NCBI GenBank assembly: GCA_002914845.1
Contig: JXTC01000084.1
Location: forward strand, 374,952-438,951
Source of the DNA: Trema orientale
Lineage: Eukaryota; Streptophyta; Magnoliopsida; Rosales; Cannabaceae
DNA length: 64,000 nucleotides
Reading direction: 5' to 3'
In this document: piece after piece, positions 13,501-23,140 of the stretch
Layout of the letters: every line of letters begins with the position of its first letter
Position numbering within the stretch: position 1 is the first letter of the stretch
Position numbers and translations under genes: made by a program
Notes under the pieces: model-generated
What the model was told of the DNA's origin: nothing
Databases searched by the model: none
The model's input: the letters and a program-made list of their open reading frames with translations, nothing else

Positions 13501-15675
13501 TCCGGGCATAATTCAGGTTTTCTTTTTTATTTATTATTTTTTTATTATTTTTTTTAGTCCTTTCATTATTATTTAGAGGTTATGATTTGAGTAGTTGAAA
13601 AAAATAATAATAAAAATATATATATATTATTTAATATTATTTATTTATTTTTATTATAAAATAACATGCATAATAAATTTTTATCAAGTAGAACAGTAGC
13701 TAAAAAAACATAGCTTGGTTGGTGCATATATATATATAATCAAAGGCCAAATCCATCGCTTAATTAGTACTTTTTGTTTGGAAATTTGCGTTTTTTTTTT
13801 TCTTTTGACATGAACAGGTGACAAAATTTAGTCAACACTTCTCATATTATATCAACAATTCTCATATTATATGATGGATTGATGGTCTTTTCTTTCTACA
13901 TAATATATGATAAGCAGATATATATATATATGTATATATATAACTTTGTTAAACTTTTTTATTTTTAATTATAAATCAAATAGAAGTAGACCTCCCCTCA
14001 AAAAAAAAAAATATAGAAGTAGACCACTAGTACTGTACTAGAAATTATATCGCCATAATATTATTAGAATATTTTGATAAATCATTTTTTTAAGGTTGCC
14101 AAATATGCATATTGCAATACTTTTATAGTATTATATTATAGAATTAGTTTAATTATATTATATAATTAGTTTAGTACATATTGATAACCTAGTCAGGGAA
14201 AAAGTACAGGTTATGCACCGTTGTTTAATAAATAGTTAGCATAAGACATTAAGGATAATGCTAAATATCTCTATTATTATACCAAATATTCTATAGGAAT
14301 ACATGTTAGTTGTTAGTATTCAATTAGTTTATTAAAACTTATCACAAATAAATTAAAAATAATTATTAATTGAGTAGTGACAAATCACATGCTAAATGTG
14401 TTAAATGTGTTGATATTAAAAATTTAGCACCCCAATCATTATCCAAACATTAAACCTAAATTCCTAAAATTTAATTTGGGATGTAAGAGATTAAAAGGAA
14501 AACTAAAAATAAAAAACTTGTGTCGTTTTTAATCATTTGTTTAATTGTTTTATCATTAATTAATGCTCGTGATTTGATTAAATGCTGCAAATCAGATAAA
14601 TATGCAGAAAAAGTAATCTGATTGATATGATATCGCCTATCTATATTCATCTCACATTTTCTGAACTCTTACACCGTTAAATTCCTTTTATCTTGATTCA
14701 AATAGGTTCTTAGACAGAGCCGCAGTAGTAACCCCACACGAAGAGCCAAGAGACTCAACTACCCCGCCAAACCTATGGACACTATCCACAGTCCACCGAG
14801 TGGAGGAGCTGAAATGCATCATCAGAATGCTCCCCATCTGGGCCGCCACAATCCTACTCGTCACTGCCGAATCCCACCAGCACAGCTTCTTCATCCTACA
14901 AGCCCGAACCATGAACCGCCACCTCGGTGGATCCTCCTTTCAGATCCCCCCGGCCAGCCTTCCTATCTTCGGAACCCTCACTATCCTCACAGGCCTTGTC
15001 CTCTACGACCGCTTCTTAGTCCCCTTCGCCCGCCGCCGAACCAAACACCCCGCGGGCCTCACGCCCCTGCAGAGGTTGGGAATAGGGTACGGCGTCAATA
15101 TCTTCTCCACCACCGTATGCGCCCTTGTCGAGATGAAGCGGAAATCGGTCGCCGCCCGCCACAACTTGCTTGACAGCCCTAAGGCGGTTATCCCCATAAG
15201 CGTTTTCTGGCTGGTGCCTCAGTATAGCCTCCATGGTCTCGCCGAGGTTTTCATGACAGTCGGCCGCCTCGAGTTTCTCTATGATCAGTCACCGGAGAGC
15301 ATGAGAAGCACAGCGGTCGCACTGAATTGGCTCGCGTTATCGATTGGGAATTACGTCGGGACGTTGTTGGTTTCTCTGGTTCATAAGTATAGTGGAAGTG
15401 GGGATAAGAACTGGTTGCCTGACAGAAATCTCAATAGGGGGAAATTGGAATATTATTACCTCCTCATTAGTGGAATTCAAGTAGCTAATTTCGTATACTT
15501 CGCTGTTTGCGCTCGGTTTTATTCTTACAAGCCAATGGAGGAGATTAGTAAAGTTATATGCAAAGAAGGAGATGTTGAATTACTTGCTAATAACGATGGT
15601 ACTAGCGGTACCACTGCTTATGATAAGGATGACGAAGAGGTTGGTAAACTTGTATGTAAAATTGAAACAGTTTGA
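7466..15675 (+). CDS. NPF3.1: NPF3.1-type NRT1/PTR family transporter, copy 1 (four exons)
   Basis: Coding segments are 7466-7574, 10585-10802, 12843-13399 and 14706-15675, all with GT-AG introns, giving 617 aa. The protein is a 12-helix major-facilitator carrier of the POT/NPF family. By family knowledge NPF3.1 members are proton-coupled nitrite/nitrate carriers that in Arabidopsis also move gibberellin. Visible marks: a hydrophilic N-tail (1-31); MPFIFANEICDRF (32-44), the TM1 coupling motif in ExxDR form; the PTR signature GALIADSFAGRFWTI (86-100); GGIRP (156-160) in TM4; a long cytosolic loop (about 235-330) after the sixth helix; Glu in GLAEVF and E492 in SPESMRS (TM10); and NWLPDRNLNRG before TM12. 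Residue 170 is Leu in ADQLD, where the family usually has Phe. The start is the first ATG, next to the TATA box, and is matched by copy 2. The closest kin I recognise is Arabidopsis At1g68570. Substrate is not determinable here. Confidence 0.93.
8594..8694 (+). repeat. Intron-1 conserved segment, copy 1 unit a
   Basis: It carries 'aaaagtagataa' and, 45 bases on, 'atttggggatagcatgg' followed by 'ttaagacctaaatttt'. The same order of words occurs at 9321-9420, 33461-33563 and 33915-34010. Confidence 0.75.
8825..9020. repeat. Fragment of fold-back GTTACC-type repeat in intron 1
   Basis: It has the layout of the copies at 22445 and 34600: 'gaaaaatccccgattt', then 'cacttttta', then 'tgagataacc' and 'gaggtaacc'. 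It is degenerate and its edges are not clear. Confidence 0.4.
9321..9420 (+). repeat. Intron-1 conserved segment, copy 1 unit b
   Basis: This is the second occurrence, 727 bp after unit a. Its 'acatttggggatagcatgg' core is closer to unit a of copy 2 than to its own neighbour. Confidence 0.75.
9789..10338. mobile_element. hAT-type MITE with 8-bp target duplication
   Basis: Terminal inverted repeats are tagggctagcaatt at the left and, read inverted, taggactgacaatt at the right. The 8-bp direct repeat atactatc flanks both sides (9781-9788, 10339-10346), the hAT hallmark. The interior is rich in 'cgtgtcgtgttcg' and 'acacgacacgata' words, typical of a widespread plant hAT MITE group. There is no transposase. 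It is absent from the same intron of copy 2, so it arrived after the gene duplication or was lost there. Confidence 0.9.
10585..10802 (+). CDS. NPF3.1: NPF copy 1, exon 2
   Basis: It encodes residues 37-109, covering TM1 with the ExxDR motif, TM2 and the PTR signature. The acceptor is gttttgtggcag|CA and the donor is GAAATG|GTATAT, phase 0. The first 95 or so bases and the preceding 20 intron bases are identical to copy 2. Confidence 0.92.
10803..12842 (+). other. Intron 2 of NPF copy 1 (2040 bp)
   Basis: AT-rich. It holds an inverted-repeat element (11497-11760), poly-T and TA runs. Its 3' part (about 12697-12745, 'aaggcatagcgca') matches the end of intron 2 in copy 2. Confidence 0.8.
11497..11760. 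mobile_element. MITE-like element with about 50-bp inverted termini
   Basis: The left arm (tttgtaaaataatatt...ttgagattaaaaatttct) is repeated inverted on the right (agaaatttttaatctca...aatattattttaca). The sequence after the right arm (agtccaaatttta...aaccaaatttcag) is also found around the gypsy insertion at 44807/52387, so a dispersed family exists. The target duplication is not clear. Confidence 0.6.
12843..13399 (+). CDS. NPF3.1: NPF copy 1, exon 3
   Basis: It encodes residues 110-294 and most of codon 295: TM3 to TM6, GSGGIRP in TM4, ADQLD, RRWNFFNIYYFCMG and the start of the central loop. Acceptor ttaatag|GGG, donor TACAA|GTAAGT, phase 2. It is much GC-richer than the flanking introns, with many C or G third positions. 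Confidence 0.93.
13400..14705 (+). other. Intron 3 of NPF copy 1 (1306 bp)
   Basis: AT-rich with TA and poly-T runs. It is about 900 bp longer than the same intron in copy 2 (393 bp). I see no clear mobile element edge. Confidence 0.8.
14706..15675 (+). CDS. NPF3.1: NPF copy 1, exon 4
   Basis: It encodes residues 295-617: the end of the central loop (VEELK), TM7 to TM12 and a hydrophilic C-tail. E492 is kept in SPESMRS. The tail is ten codons longer than in copy 2 (extra NNDGTSGTTAYD-like stretch). The 5' half is GC-rich, grading to AT-rich toward the stop. Confidence 0.93.
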
Positions 15676-15701
15676 AGTACTGTTTGGAAGAGTAATTGTG
15701 T

Positions 15702-15707
15702 AATAAT
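15702..15707 (+). terminator. Possible poly(A) signal of NPF copy 1
   Basis: AATAAT lies 27 bp after the stop codon, where copy 2 has AATAAA 18 bp after its stop. It is a near-match only. Confidence 0.35.
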
Positions 15708-16085
15708 TGTTTAATTATATGCATGTATGTTGCATATGGGTTGATGACAATGTTTTTTGCTTTCTTATTTTAATCCAATTTCCAGTTCGTCTTTATATTT
15801 TGGTTTTTTTTTTAAAAAAATACAGAAATCATATATACCCAGACAATGTTTCGGTATATATATAACTCGAATGACTTGGCATGTACAAGTCGTTCTATTT
15901 TTAACTTTTTTTTTTCTTTTAATATTTTCCTTCCGCTGGTTATCGCGGCGCTCTTGAAAATGTGTATGTGTATCTCGCCGGCATTCCCAAAAACTGGCCC
16001 AGCTAACGTGTCCCTTACTTTCAGCCTTTCTTCACTGTGATTTTTGAGGAAATTAGATTTTTTACGATAAAATTTTGTTTTGGAG
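15708..16085. other. 3' flank of NPF copy 1
   Basis: AT-rich with poly-T tracts. No gene or element is recognised before the next LTR at 16086. Confidence 0.4.
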
Positions 16086-17675
16086 TGTGACAAAATTTTC
16101 TTAATTAGTCACTAATTAAAATATTAATTCACAAATAATATGATAATTGTGCAATATGAGGTCAATAAAAAAAATATCATGTATCAAAATTACACTAGAC
16201 AATAGAAGATTTTGACACCCTAAGACAAGTGTCAAATTCTGAAAGGGACACCATAAGTGCCATATATCAGCTTTAGATCGGAGGAAGAACAAAAGAGTGC
16301 CACCTAGCACAAACCTAGCCACCTCATGCTCATAAACTTGACAAGTGTCAAAATTTGAAGAAGTCACTTAATCCGACACTTCATGCAACTAGACATAATG
16401 ACTAAGTCTTGTAAATGGCGGTTAATACCCGAGCCTTGGCCTATTTATAAAGACCAATTGTTTTGTAAAGGAATGAATTCATTCAAATATTAATATAATT
16501 ATCTCTAGCTTTGTTTCTTAGCCGTACATTTTTTTTTTTTTTTTGGGCTGCTTTGGTTATTCATAGATAATGTTGTATTGTGTCCCAAATTCCATCATGT
16601 GAAGTCCATTACCAAGCTATCATCATGATTATTTTCCTTCTCTCTCTCTTACCGATTATAAGTTCATAAGCCTACCATGTTCTTATCATTAATATTACAA
16701 AAAAAGATTATTGTCAAACCTCGTTCACGTCCTCATTCTAATACATTTATAAGCAACACCTCCATTATTTTTCTTTAAATCTATCCGTAGTCATCCTTTT
16801 GGTGATTCTATATTTATCTCATCATATATCTTAAGCTAATAATTACTAACTCCTACTTAAATAACTAAAAGTGTATGACTTTTAGTTACTTCTTGGTCTC
16901 GTCTTTCTTACCGTTAAAATCATATTAATATAGTCATTTACTATATTAATTTTCACTAAAATTTCACCTGCTTTACTTTACTACAACTCTAAATTTTGTG
17001 ATTAATCTGGTCATAAAATTCATCACTACTTCAACTTCTCATTTCATAGATTTTAGGGGTACTGACTACTCCTCAAATCAATTTTTCACGTTCCATATAT
17101 TTGTGATACTTATCAACTAACTAACTATATATTGTGCTAATATTTAAATTCTGCACTTTAGATACCCGCGGATCTGTGATTATGAGTTGTTTAGCAAGCT
17201 GAGTTGTAGCATATACAACCCTTATTTGTAACTGTTCACATTAAATTTAGTACTTTTACTTTCTTTTATCTTTGACAGTATGGCTGAAATCACCTGTGTC
17301 AAAGATCTAACTTTCTAATTATTTATTTTCAGTACTATTTATTTATATATTTCTGACCGAATGGCTAGAATTATATGTGTCAAAAAAACTAACCATCTTT
17401 TTATTTATTTTTGACCACATGGCCGGTATCTCCTGCGTCAGAAACACTGTGTATCTAACACATGGTGATAGTCATTGAAACTACCCATAACTATTTACTT
17501 GCAGATTGAGCTGTCAAAGACGCCAATAATTTTCTAACACGTGGAATTTTATCGTTACGATTTTCTACGTCATTTTTTTTCCATTTCTACTACTATTATA
17601 CTCATCTTTAATTAAGCACTTTTATGCTTAATTAATTTCTTTCTAATCAAATCATAAAAAAAGCACCCCGAAACA
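16086..17675 (+). repeat. 5' LTR of the gag-only element
   Basis: It starts TGTGACAAAATTTTC and ends CACCCCGAAACA. A TATA-like tatttataaag lies near 16441. Toward the 3' side a unit of about 70 bp (gaccgaatggctagaat...tgtgtca) occurs three times (about 17275-17450). Just after it, 'gacgactcagctgggga' (17682-17698) resembles the primer-binding area of several plant LTR elements. Confidence 0.8.
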
Positions 17676-17833
17676 TTAAAAGACGACTCAGCTGGGGAGT
17701 AGCTAAGTGAAACCAAGTTTCTTTAGTATTTCTAAAATCTCTCGGAACTCTGTTCATTCATTTGTCTGAAAAAAAAAATCATCTCTAGACTCTACTAAAT
17801 TTTCTTTTTTTTAAAAAAAAAAAAAAGTTTGAT

Positions 17834-18885
17834 GTGAAAATATCCGAAGAACAGATTTTACCAAGCAATGAAGCATTAAATCAGCAAGAAGAAATACTTG
17901 CTCAGATGAAAAGTACATTAAAAAATTTAATGAAATCTCAGGAGGTAGTGATGCAAAAATTGGCTGAAATAGAAAAGAAAGATAAATATGCGACTGTTGC
18001 TCCTTTGCCTTCTTGTCAAAACAATAATTCACTAGAATCAGACAATCAAAATTCTATTATGCCAACAATGCAAAAAAATCATGCCAATCTCACAACTCCA
18101 GTTGGAACGAGTAATGAAAATTCCCACAGTTTCATTACTAAATAACAACTACAAGATGTGCTCAAAATAGAGGCAGAAAAAGCTAGTAAAATCATAGCAA
18201 CAGTAGATTTCCAACCTCCTTATCCGGCACATATTTTGTCCAAGCCATATCTAAAGGATTATACTAATCCTCATTTTAAGAAATTTGATGGAAAGAAAGG
18301 CAATGCTAAAGAGCACGTTATTGGTTTCCTAGATGATCTCAGAATCTACGCCAGCGACCATGAATTGAGGCTAAGGGAATTTTTAAAATCTCTCACAGAC
18401 CGGGCATATTTATGGTTTGCTAATTTACCAGCAGGTGGTATCTCGACATGGGATGAATTGGTCATAACATTCTGTACCAAATTCTTCATAGCAAAGCCAA
18501 GTTAGATCTATCTGATCTTTCTAGTATCACACGAAATGAAAATGAATCGCTCAAAATTTACATGAATAGATTCAAGGAAAAAGCTCTAGATTGTAAAGAA
18601 ATCATCTCAAAGAATGAGCTGATTCGAATGTGTATCAAAGACATGCGATACAAAGTCCATATTCAGAATCATATCATCCCGAATTTCGCTGAACTAATAT
18701 TCAGAGCAAGCAACACCAAAGAAATAATAATGGAATTGTATAAATCTTCTGGAAGGTATGGTGCTGAAAGTTGGGACAAGCCATCCTTTTCTAAGCAAAA
18801 AAGAGAGGTCACTTTGGTTGAAAAAGCTTGTCAAGACAAAAGAAATCGACCAACTCCTCCTGAGATACCTTTAACACAAAATTAA
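17834..18885 (+). pseudogene. Retrotransposon gag, broken
   Basis: There are three open blocks in two frames: 17834-18145 (a Q/E/K-rich coiled-coil-like N part), 18158-18505 (gag core with FKKFDGKKGNAKEHV, LTDRAYLWFANLPAG and TWDELVITFCTKFF) and 18562-18885 (FKEKALDCKEI and ELIRMCIKDM). A stop at about 18145 and a frame change near 18500 break it. I see no in-frame ATG before the first block. Downstream near 18990-19040 a degenerate zinc-knuckle-like FFHKKIGHTTTDYYVV has lost its cysteines. The homology is to the plant LTR-retrotransposon gag domain. Confidence 0.8.
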
Positions 18886-19494
18886 ATTATTGCACTCGTA
18901 CGAGTATAGATAGAAGATGGGGTATTACGGCCTCTACCAGTCCAAGCTCCGCCCATACTAGAAGAAACAAGAAATCCTAAGTTTTATTTTTTTCACAAGA
19001 AAATAGGCCATACTACAACTGACTATTATGTGGTGTGAAATATTTACCATGAAAAAACTCAAAGAAGCGAAATTCTGTTAGGACAACAATAATAAAGAGC
19101 TGAGAATAACTCATTTCCCAATCATGAAAGAGGTTAAATAAATATATGCGCCACTACTGAGGCAATTGGTAAAGACATAACTTTTGAACAACTTGAATCT
19201 AGAAATCGCCTTGGTAGTAAAATCTCAAGTTCAGAAATTTTCAAACGAGACTAGTAATGAGGCAGTATAAGCCACCTTCAATAATACATTGGATCCTAGG
19301 CCCAAGTAAGTTTTCAATGCTAACCATTATAACTCTATAAATATTCCTTTTATTGGGGATTGTTAGTTGTAAATTATTTATATTTTAATAAATGGTTAGT
19401 TTCAATCAATTTTGGTGAATTTTTATCTTAATATAAAGATGTGTATATTTCTTTAATCAAGACAAAATATATATTCACATGCTATTAGGTTGGC
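18886..19494 (+). other. Stop-rich remainder of the gag-only element
   Basis: It holds the degenerate zinc-knuckle peptide (about 18990-19040) and then sequence with many stops in all frames. No pol motif was seen. Confidence 0.5.
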
Positions 19495-20000
19495 TGTCTA
19501 TAAACAGACACAATAATATCGATTATGCTCGCTCTTTAATATAGCCATCCTCATATGTTATTTATACTCACTGTTATTTAACAGCTGTACTCACATCTCG
19601 TTTGTGCTCGCTCTTAATACATAGTGGTCGCATTCACATATCATTTGTACTCGGTCTCTAAGATGGCTATACTCACATGTCGTTTGTGCTTGCTCTCTTT
19701 AGTGGCCATAATCACAATTTAATTATGGTGTCCGTACTCACATGTTATTTGTGCTCACGTCCTATAGTGGCCATATTCACGTGTCGTTTATGCTCACTTC
19801 TTATGCACGTCGCTTGTGCTCACTTCCTATAGTAGCTACATTCATGTGTTGTCTATCACACGTCATTTGTGCTCGCTCCTGCAGTGGCCACATTCACGTG
19901 TCCTTTACACTAATAACACGTCACTTGTACTCGCTCTCTGAAGTGGCCACATTTATGTGTTATACATTATTTGTGCTCGCTTTTTAGGGTGGCCATATTC
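19495..20000 (+). repeat. Minisatellite inside the gag-only element
   Basis: Roughly ten imperfect units of 40-60 bp are built from 'tttgtgctcgctc', 'agtggccatattcac' and 'atgtcg'. Unit edges drift and some units are partial. It lies between the gag remnant and the 3' LTR and gives an apparent 81-aa repetitive ORF (19742-19987) that I regard as non-coding. Confidence 0.75.
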
Positions 20001-20836
20001 ATGTCTTATTTCTTTTTATCTAATATATTTTACTTATTTTACACTGGGTATATACACCTGCTTTAGTCCAAAAAGAAATTTCTCTCATACAATCTAAAAG
20101 TTTTGTTGATTCTGTCCAAATATTAGGGACTGATATTATGTAGAAACTCTCATTAGTTTCTATTTATCTTATTCTTATCCCTAATAATTATTTATGTTTC
20201 AATTTTGCAAGGAAAGGAAATTTCTTTCCCATCATTTATTTACATAAGACGTTCACAAAAATTTAGAAGTAGTAAATTTTCTTCTGAAGAGCCATTCTCA
20301 ATAGCATCACAAGCCTCTATAAAGAATTACTGTTGGGAATCAAGCTGAATATAATTATTAAAACTTCAAAGAAATTATTCTCAGTAATACTCAAGCTCAT
20401 CTCCAAAATATTGCTCACATGTAACGTACTTTTTTTCCTTTCTAGATATTTTTTTCCACTGGGTTTTGCTTTACTAAGGTTTTAACGAGACGTTGTTTGG
20501 CTTAGGCCAATCTAATAGAAATATTTCGGCATAACTATCTGGATCCCAACTAGAGTTAGTGATCTGCAATCCTAAGATTGCCTACAGTTCCTATCAGTCA
20601 TAAATCGGAAGAATATTAGATTATTTTACAGGTGGGTGCCAACCTAGTTGGAATGCACATGTAAGCTAATGGTACTTCGTCTTTTCTCAGAGATTCATCT
20701 AAAAGAAGAAATTCTCTCTCCATAGATGTGGTATTTCCAAGACATATTTGAAGACCATATTGCGAAAACTTCATATTAATGAGCTCTAGCAAATGTTTCA
20801 AATTCACTAAAGCTCAAGGGACTTAATATTTTGGGG
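20001..20836 (+). other. 3' internal region of the gag-only element
   Basis: No coding motif. Just before the LTR, 'aaagctcaaggga' (about 20811) is a modest candidate for the polypurine primer site. Confidence 0.4.
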
Positions 20837-22437
20837 TGTAATAAAATTTTTATAATTAGTCACTAACTAAAATATTAAGTCACAAATAATATGATAATTA
20901 TATAATGTGGGGTCAGTTAAAAAAAATATCATGGGACAAAATTACACTAGACAAAAAAAGATTTTGACACCCTGAGACAAATGTCAAATTCTGACAGGGC
21001 TTCTCATTATAAGTGCCACATATCAGCTTTAGACTGAAGGAAGAACAAAAGAGTGCCACCTAGCACAAGCCTTGCCACCCCATACTCATGAACTTGACAA
21101 GTGTTAAAACTTAAAGAAGTCATTTAATCCTTGCATGACACCTCATGCAATTAGACTTAATGACTATGTCTTGTAAATGGCAGTTAATACCTGAGCCTGG
21201 CCTATTTATAAAAACCAATTATTTTGTAAAGGAGTGAAAAATATAGTTTTCTCTAGCTTTGTTTTTTAGCCATACATTATTCTTCTTTCTTTTCTTTTTT
21301 TTTTTCCTTGCTTCGGTTATTCATAGATAATGTTGTATTATCCCAAGTTTCATCACGTGAAGTCCATTACCAAGCTATCATCATCACTATTTTACTTCTC
21401 TCTCTCTTACTGATTCTAAGTTCATAAACCTACCATTTTCTTATCATTAATATTACAAAAAAGATTGTAGCCAAACCTCGTTCACGTCCTCATTCTAATA
21501 CACTTATAAACATCACCTCCATGATTTTTCTTTAAATCTACCCATAGTCATCTTTTTGGTGATTCTATATTTGTCTCATCATATATCTTAAGCTAATAAT
21601 TACTAATTCCTACTTACTGTTAGTTATTAACTAAAAGTGTATTACTTCTAGTTACTTCTTAGTCTTGTCTTTCTTACTGTTAAAATCATATTAATATGGT
21701 CATTTACTATATTAAGTTTGACTTAAATTCTACCAGCTTCAGTTTACTACAAATCTAAATTTTGTGATTAATCTGGTCAAAAAATTCATCATTACTTCAA
21801 TGTCTCATTTCATAGATTTTGGTGGTACTGACCACTCCTCGAACTAATTTCTCACGTTCCATATATTTGTGATACTTATCAACTAACTAACTATATATTG
21901 TGCTAACATTTAAATTCTACACTTTAAATACCTGTAGATCCATGTTTCTGATTTATTGAGCAAGCTAAGTTGTAGCATATACGACTCTTGTTTGCAACTG
22001 TTTACGTTAAATTTAGTACTTTTACTTTCTTTTATTTTTGACAGTATAACTGGAATCACCTATGTCAAAGATCTAACTTTCTAATTATTTATTTTCAGTA
22101 TTGTTTAGTTATATTTATAACCGAATGGCTGGAATTACATGTGTCAGAAAAACTAACCATCTTTTTGTTTGTCTCTAACCATATAGCCGGTATCACCCGC
22201 GTCAGAAATACTGGGTGTCTAACACATAGTGATGGTCATTGAAACCATCCATACATGTTTACTTACAGGTTGAGCTGTTAAAGATGCTAATAATTTTCTG
22301 ACACATGAGATTTTGCCGTTATAATTTTTTACGTTATTTTCTCCATTTCTACCACTATCCTACTCATCTTTTATTAAGCACTTTTACGCTTAATTAGTTT
22401 CTTTCTAATCAAATCACAAAAAAAGCACCCAGGAACA
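20837..22437 (+). repeat. 3' LTR of the gag-only element
   Basis: It starts TGTAATAAAATTTTT and ends CACCCAGGAACA. It aligns throughout with 16086-17675, including the TATA-like tatttataaaaacc near 21203 and the three gaccg/atggc units. Confidence 0.8.
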
Positions 22438-22444
22438 AAGTTTT

Positions 22445-22835
22445 ACAAAAATTGAAAATTTCCGGATTTTAAATTTTTTTGAAAAATCCCTGTTTTAATT
22501 ATAAAAATACTATTTTTAGAAGTATTTAGAAAAATACCACTTTTTATTAATTGGTGAGATAGTTGAGGTAACCTGTCAAATTACCTAAAGTAACTTGATT
22601 GGTGATTTTAAGTAACTAGATTGATTACCCAAAGTAACCCAACTGGTTACCTCAAGTATCAATGAAAAATACCAGTTTTGATGGAAATAAATGATATTTT
22701 TTTAAATATTTATTAAAAGTAATATTTTTATAAAAAAATTTCAAAAATGATATTTTTCTAAATAAATCTGGAATTTTTCCAGAAAAATCAGGCCATCTGA
22801 GATTTTTCCAGAAAAATCCCGTTTTCAATTTTCAA
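22445..22835. mobile_element. Fold-back MITE-like repeat with GTTACC core
   Basis: The ends are inverted versions of each other: ttgaaaatttccggatttt at the left and, read inverted, ttgaaaattgaaaacggga at the right, with 'gaaaaatccctg'/'cagaaaaatcccg' just inside. The middle has repeated 'ggttacctcaagta' and 'aagtaacc' words. Relatives lie in intron 1 of both NPF genes. It starts within 10 bp of the 3' LTR of the gag-only element. Confidence 0.6.
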
Positions 22836-22875
22836 CCCTATGAGTCTAGATTTCTGTAAAAAGCCCTTGATTTTT

Positions 22876-23140
22876 TCCTTATTGCATTTAGTCGGTGGCT
22901 ATAAGTTATATGGCATACATATATATGCTTTTACATTTAATTTAATGTTTGCGGCACCCTTTAGTCAGCTGCTCCGATATGTAGCCAGTTGTGATGAAAG
23001 TGACCTTAATGAGCTGCTTGAGGTGTGTGCAGTCGTTTGATGTAGAGCAGCCACGCTTTTTTTGTTTTTTGGGAGCCATACCTTTTATATTTGGCAGACA
23101 TTTTGTTATACTGTTGATAGACATTAATATATTCTCTCTT
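22876..23140 (+). repeat. Duplicated 260-bp segment, left copy
   Basis: It shares ordered words with 27886-28145 ('attgcattta.tcggtggctat', 'atatggcat', 'gcttgaggtg.gtgca', 'cgtttgat'). The two are direct repeats about 5 kb apart on either side of the LINE. They could be old LTR ends of another element or a segmental duplication. An overlapping 66-aa ORF is not recognised. Confidence 0.55.

Larger units (their letters stand above)
16086..22437 (+). mobile_element. Gag-only LTR retrotransposon (TR-GAG-like, non-autonomous)
   Basis: Two direct LTRs of 1590 bp (16086-17675) and 1601 bp (20837-22437) flank 3161 bp. The inside holds a broken gag, a run of stop-rich sequence and a minisatellite. 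I find no protease, reverse transcriptase or integrase motif in any frame of the supplied ORFs. This layout matches what has been called TR-GAG. Both LTRs begin TGT and end ACA. I could not find a target duplication (tggag against aagtt), so one edge may be altered. By eye the two LTRs differ at very roughly one base in ten, so the insertion is old. Confidence 0.75.

Noticed and set aside
14775-15173. 132-codon ORF overlapping exon 4
   Set aside because: Out-of-frame shadow of the NPF coding sequence; Pro/Arg/His-rich with no domain.
19742-19987. 81-codon repetitive ORF
   Set aside because: Translation of the minisatellite; frame open by composition only.
16081-22442. Target duplication of the gag-only element
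   Set aside because: tggag and aagtt do not match; I did not force a duplication by shifting the LTR edges.
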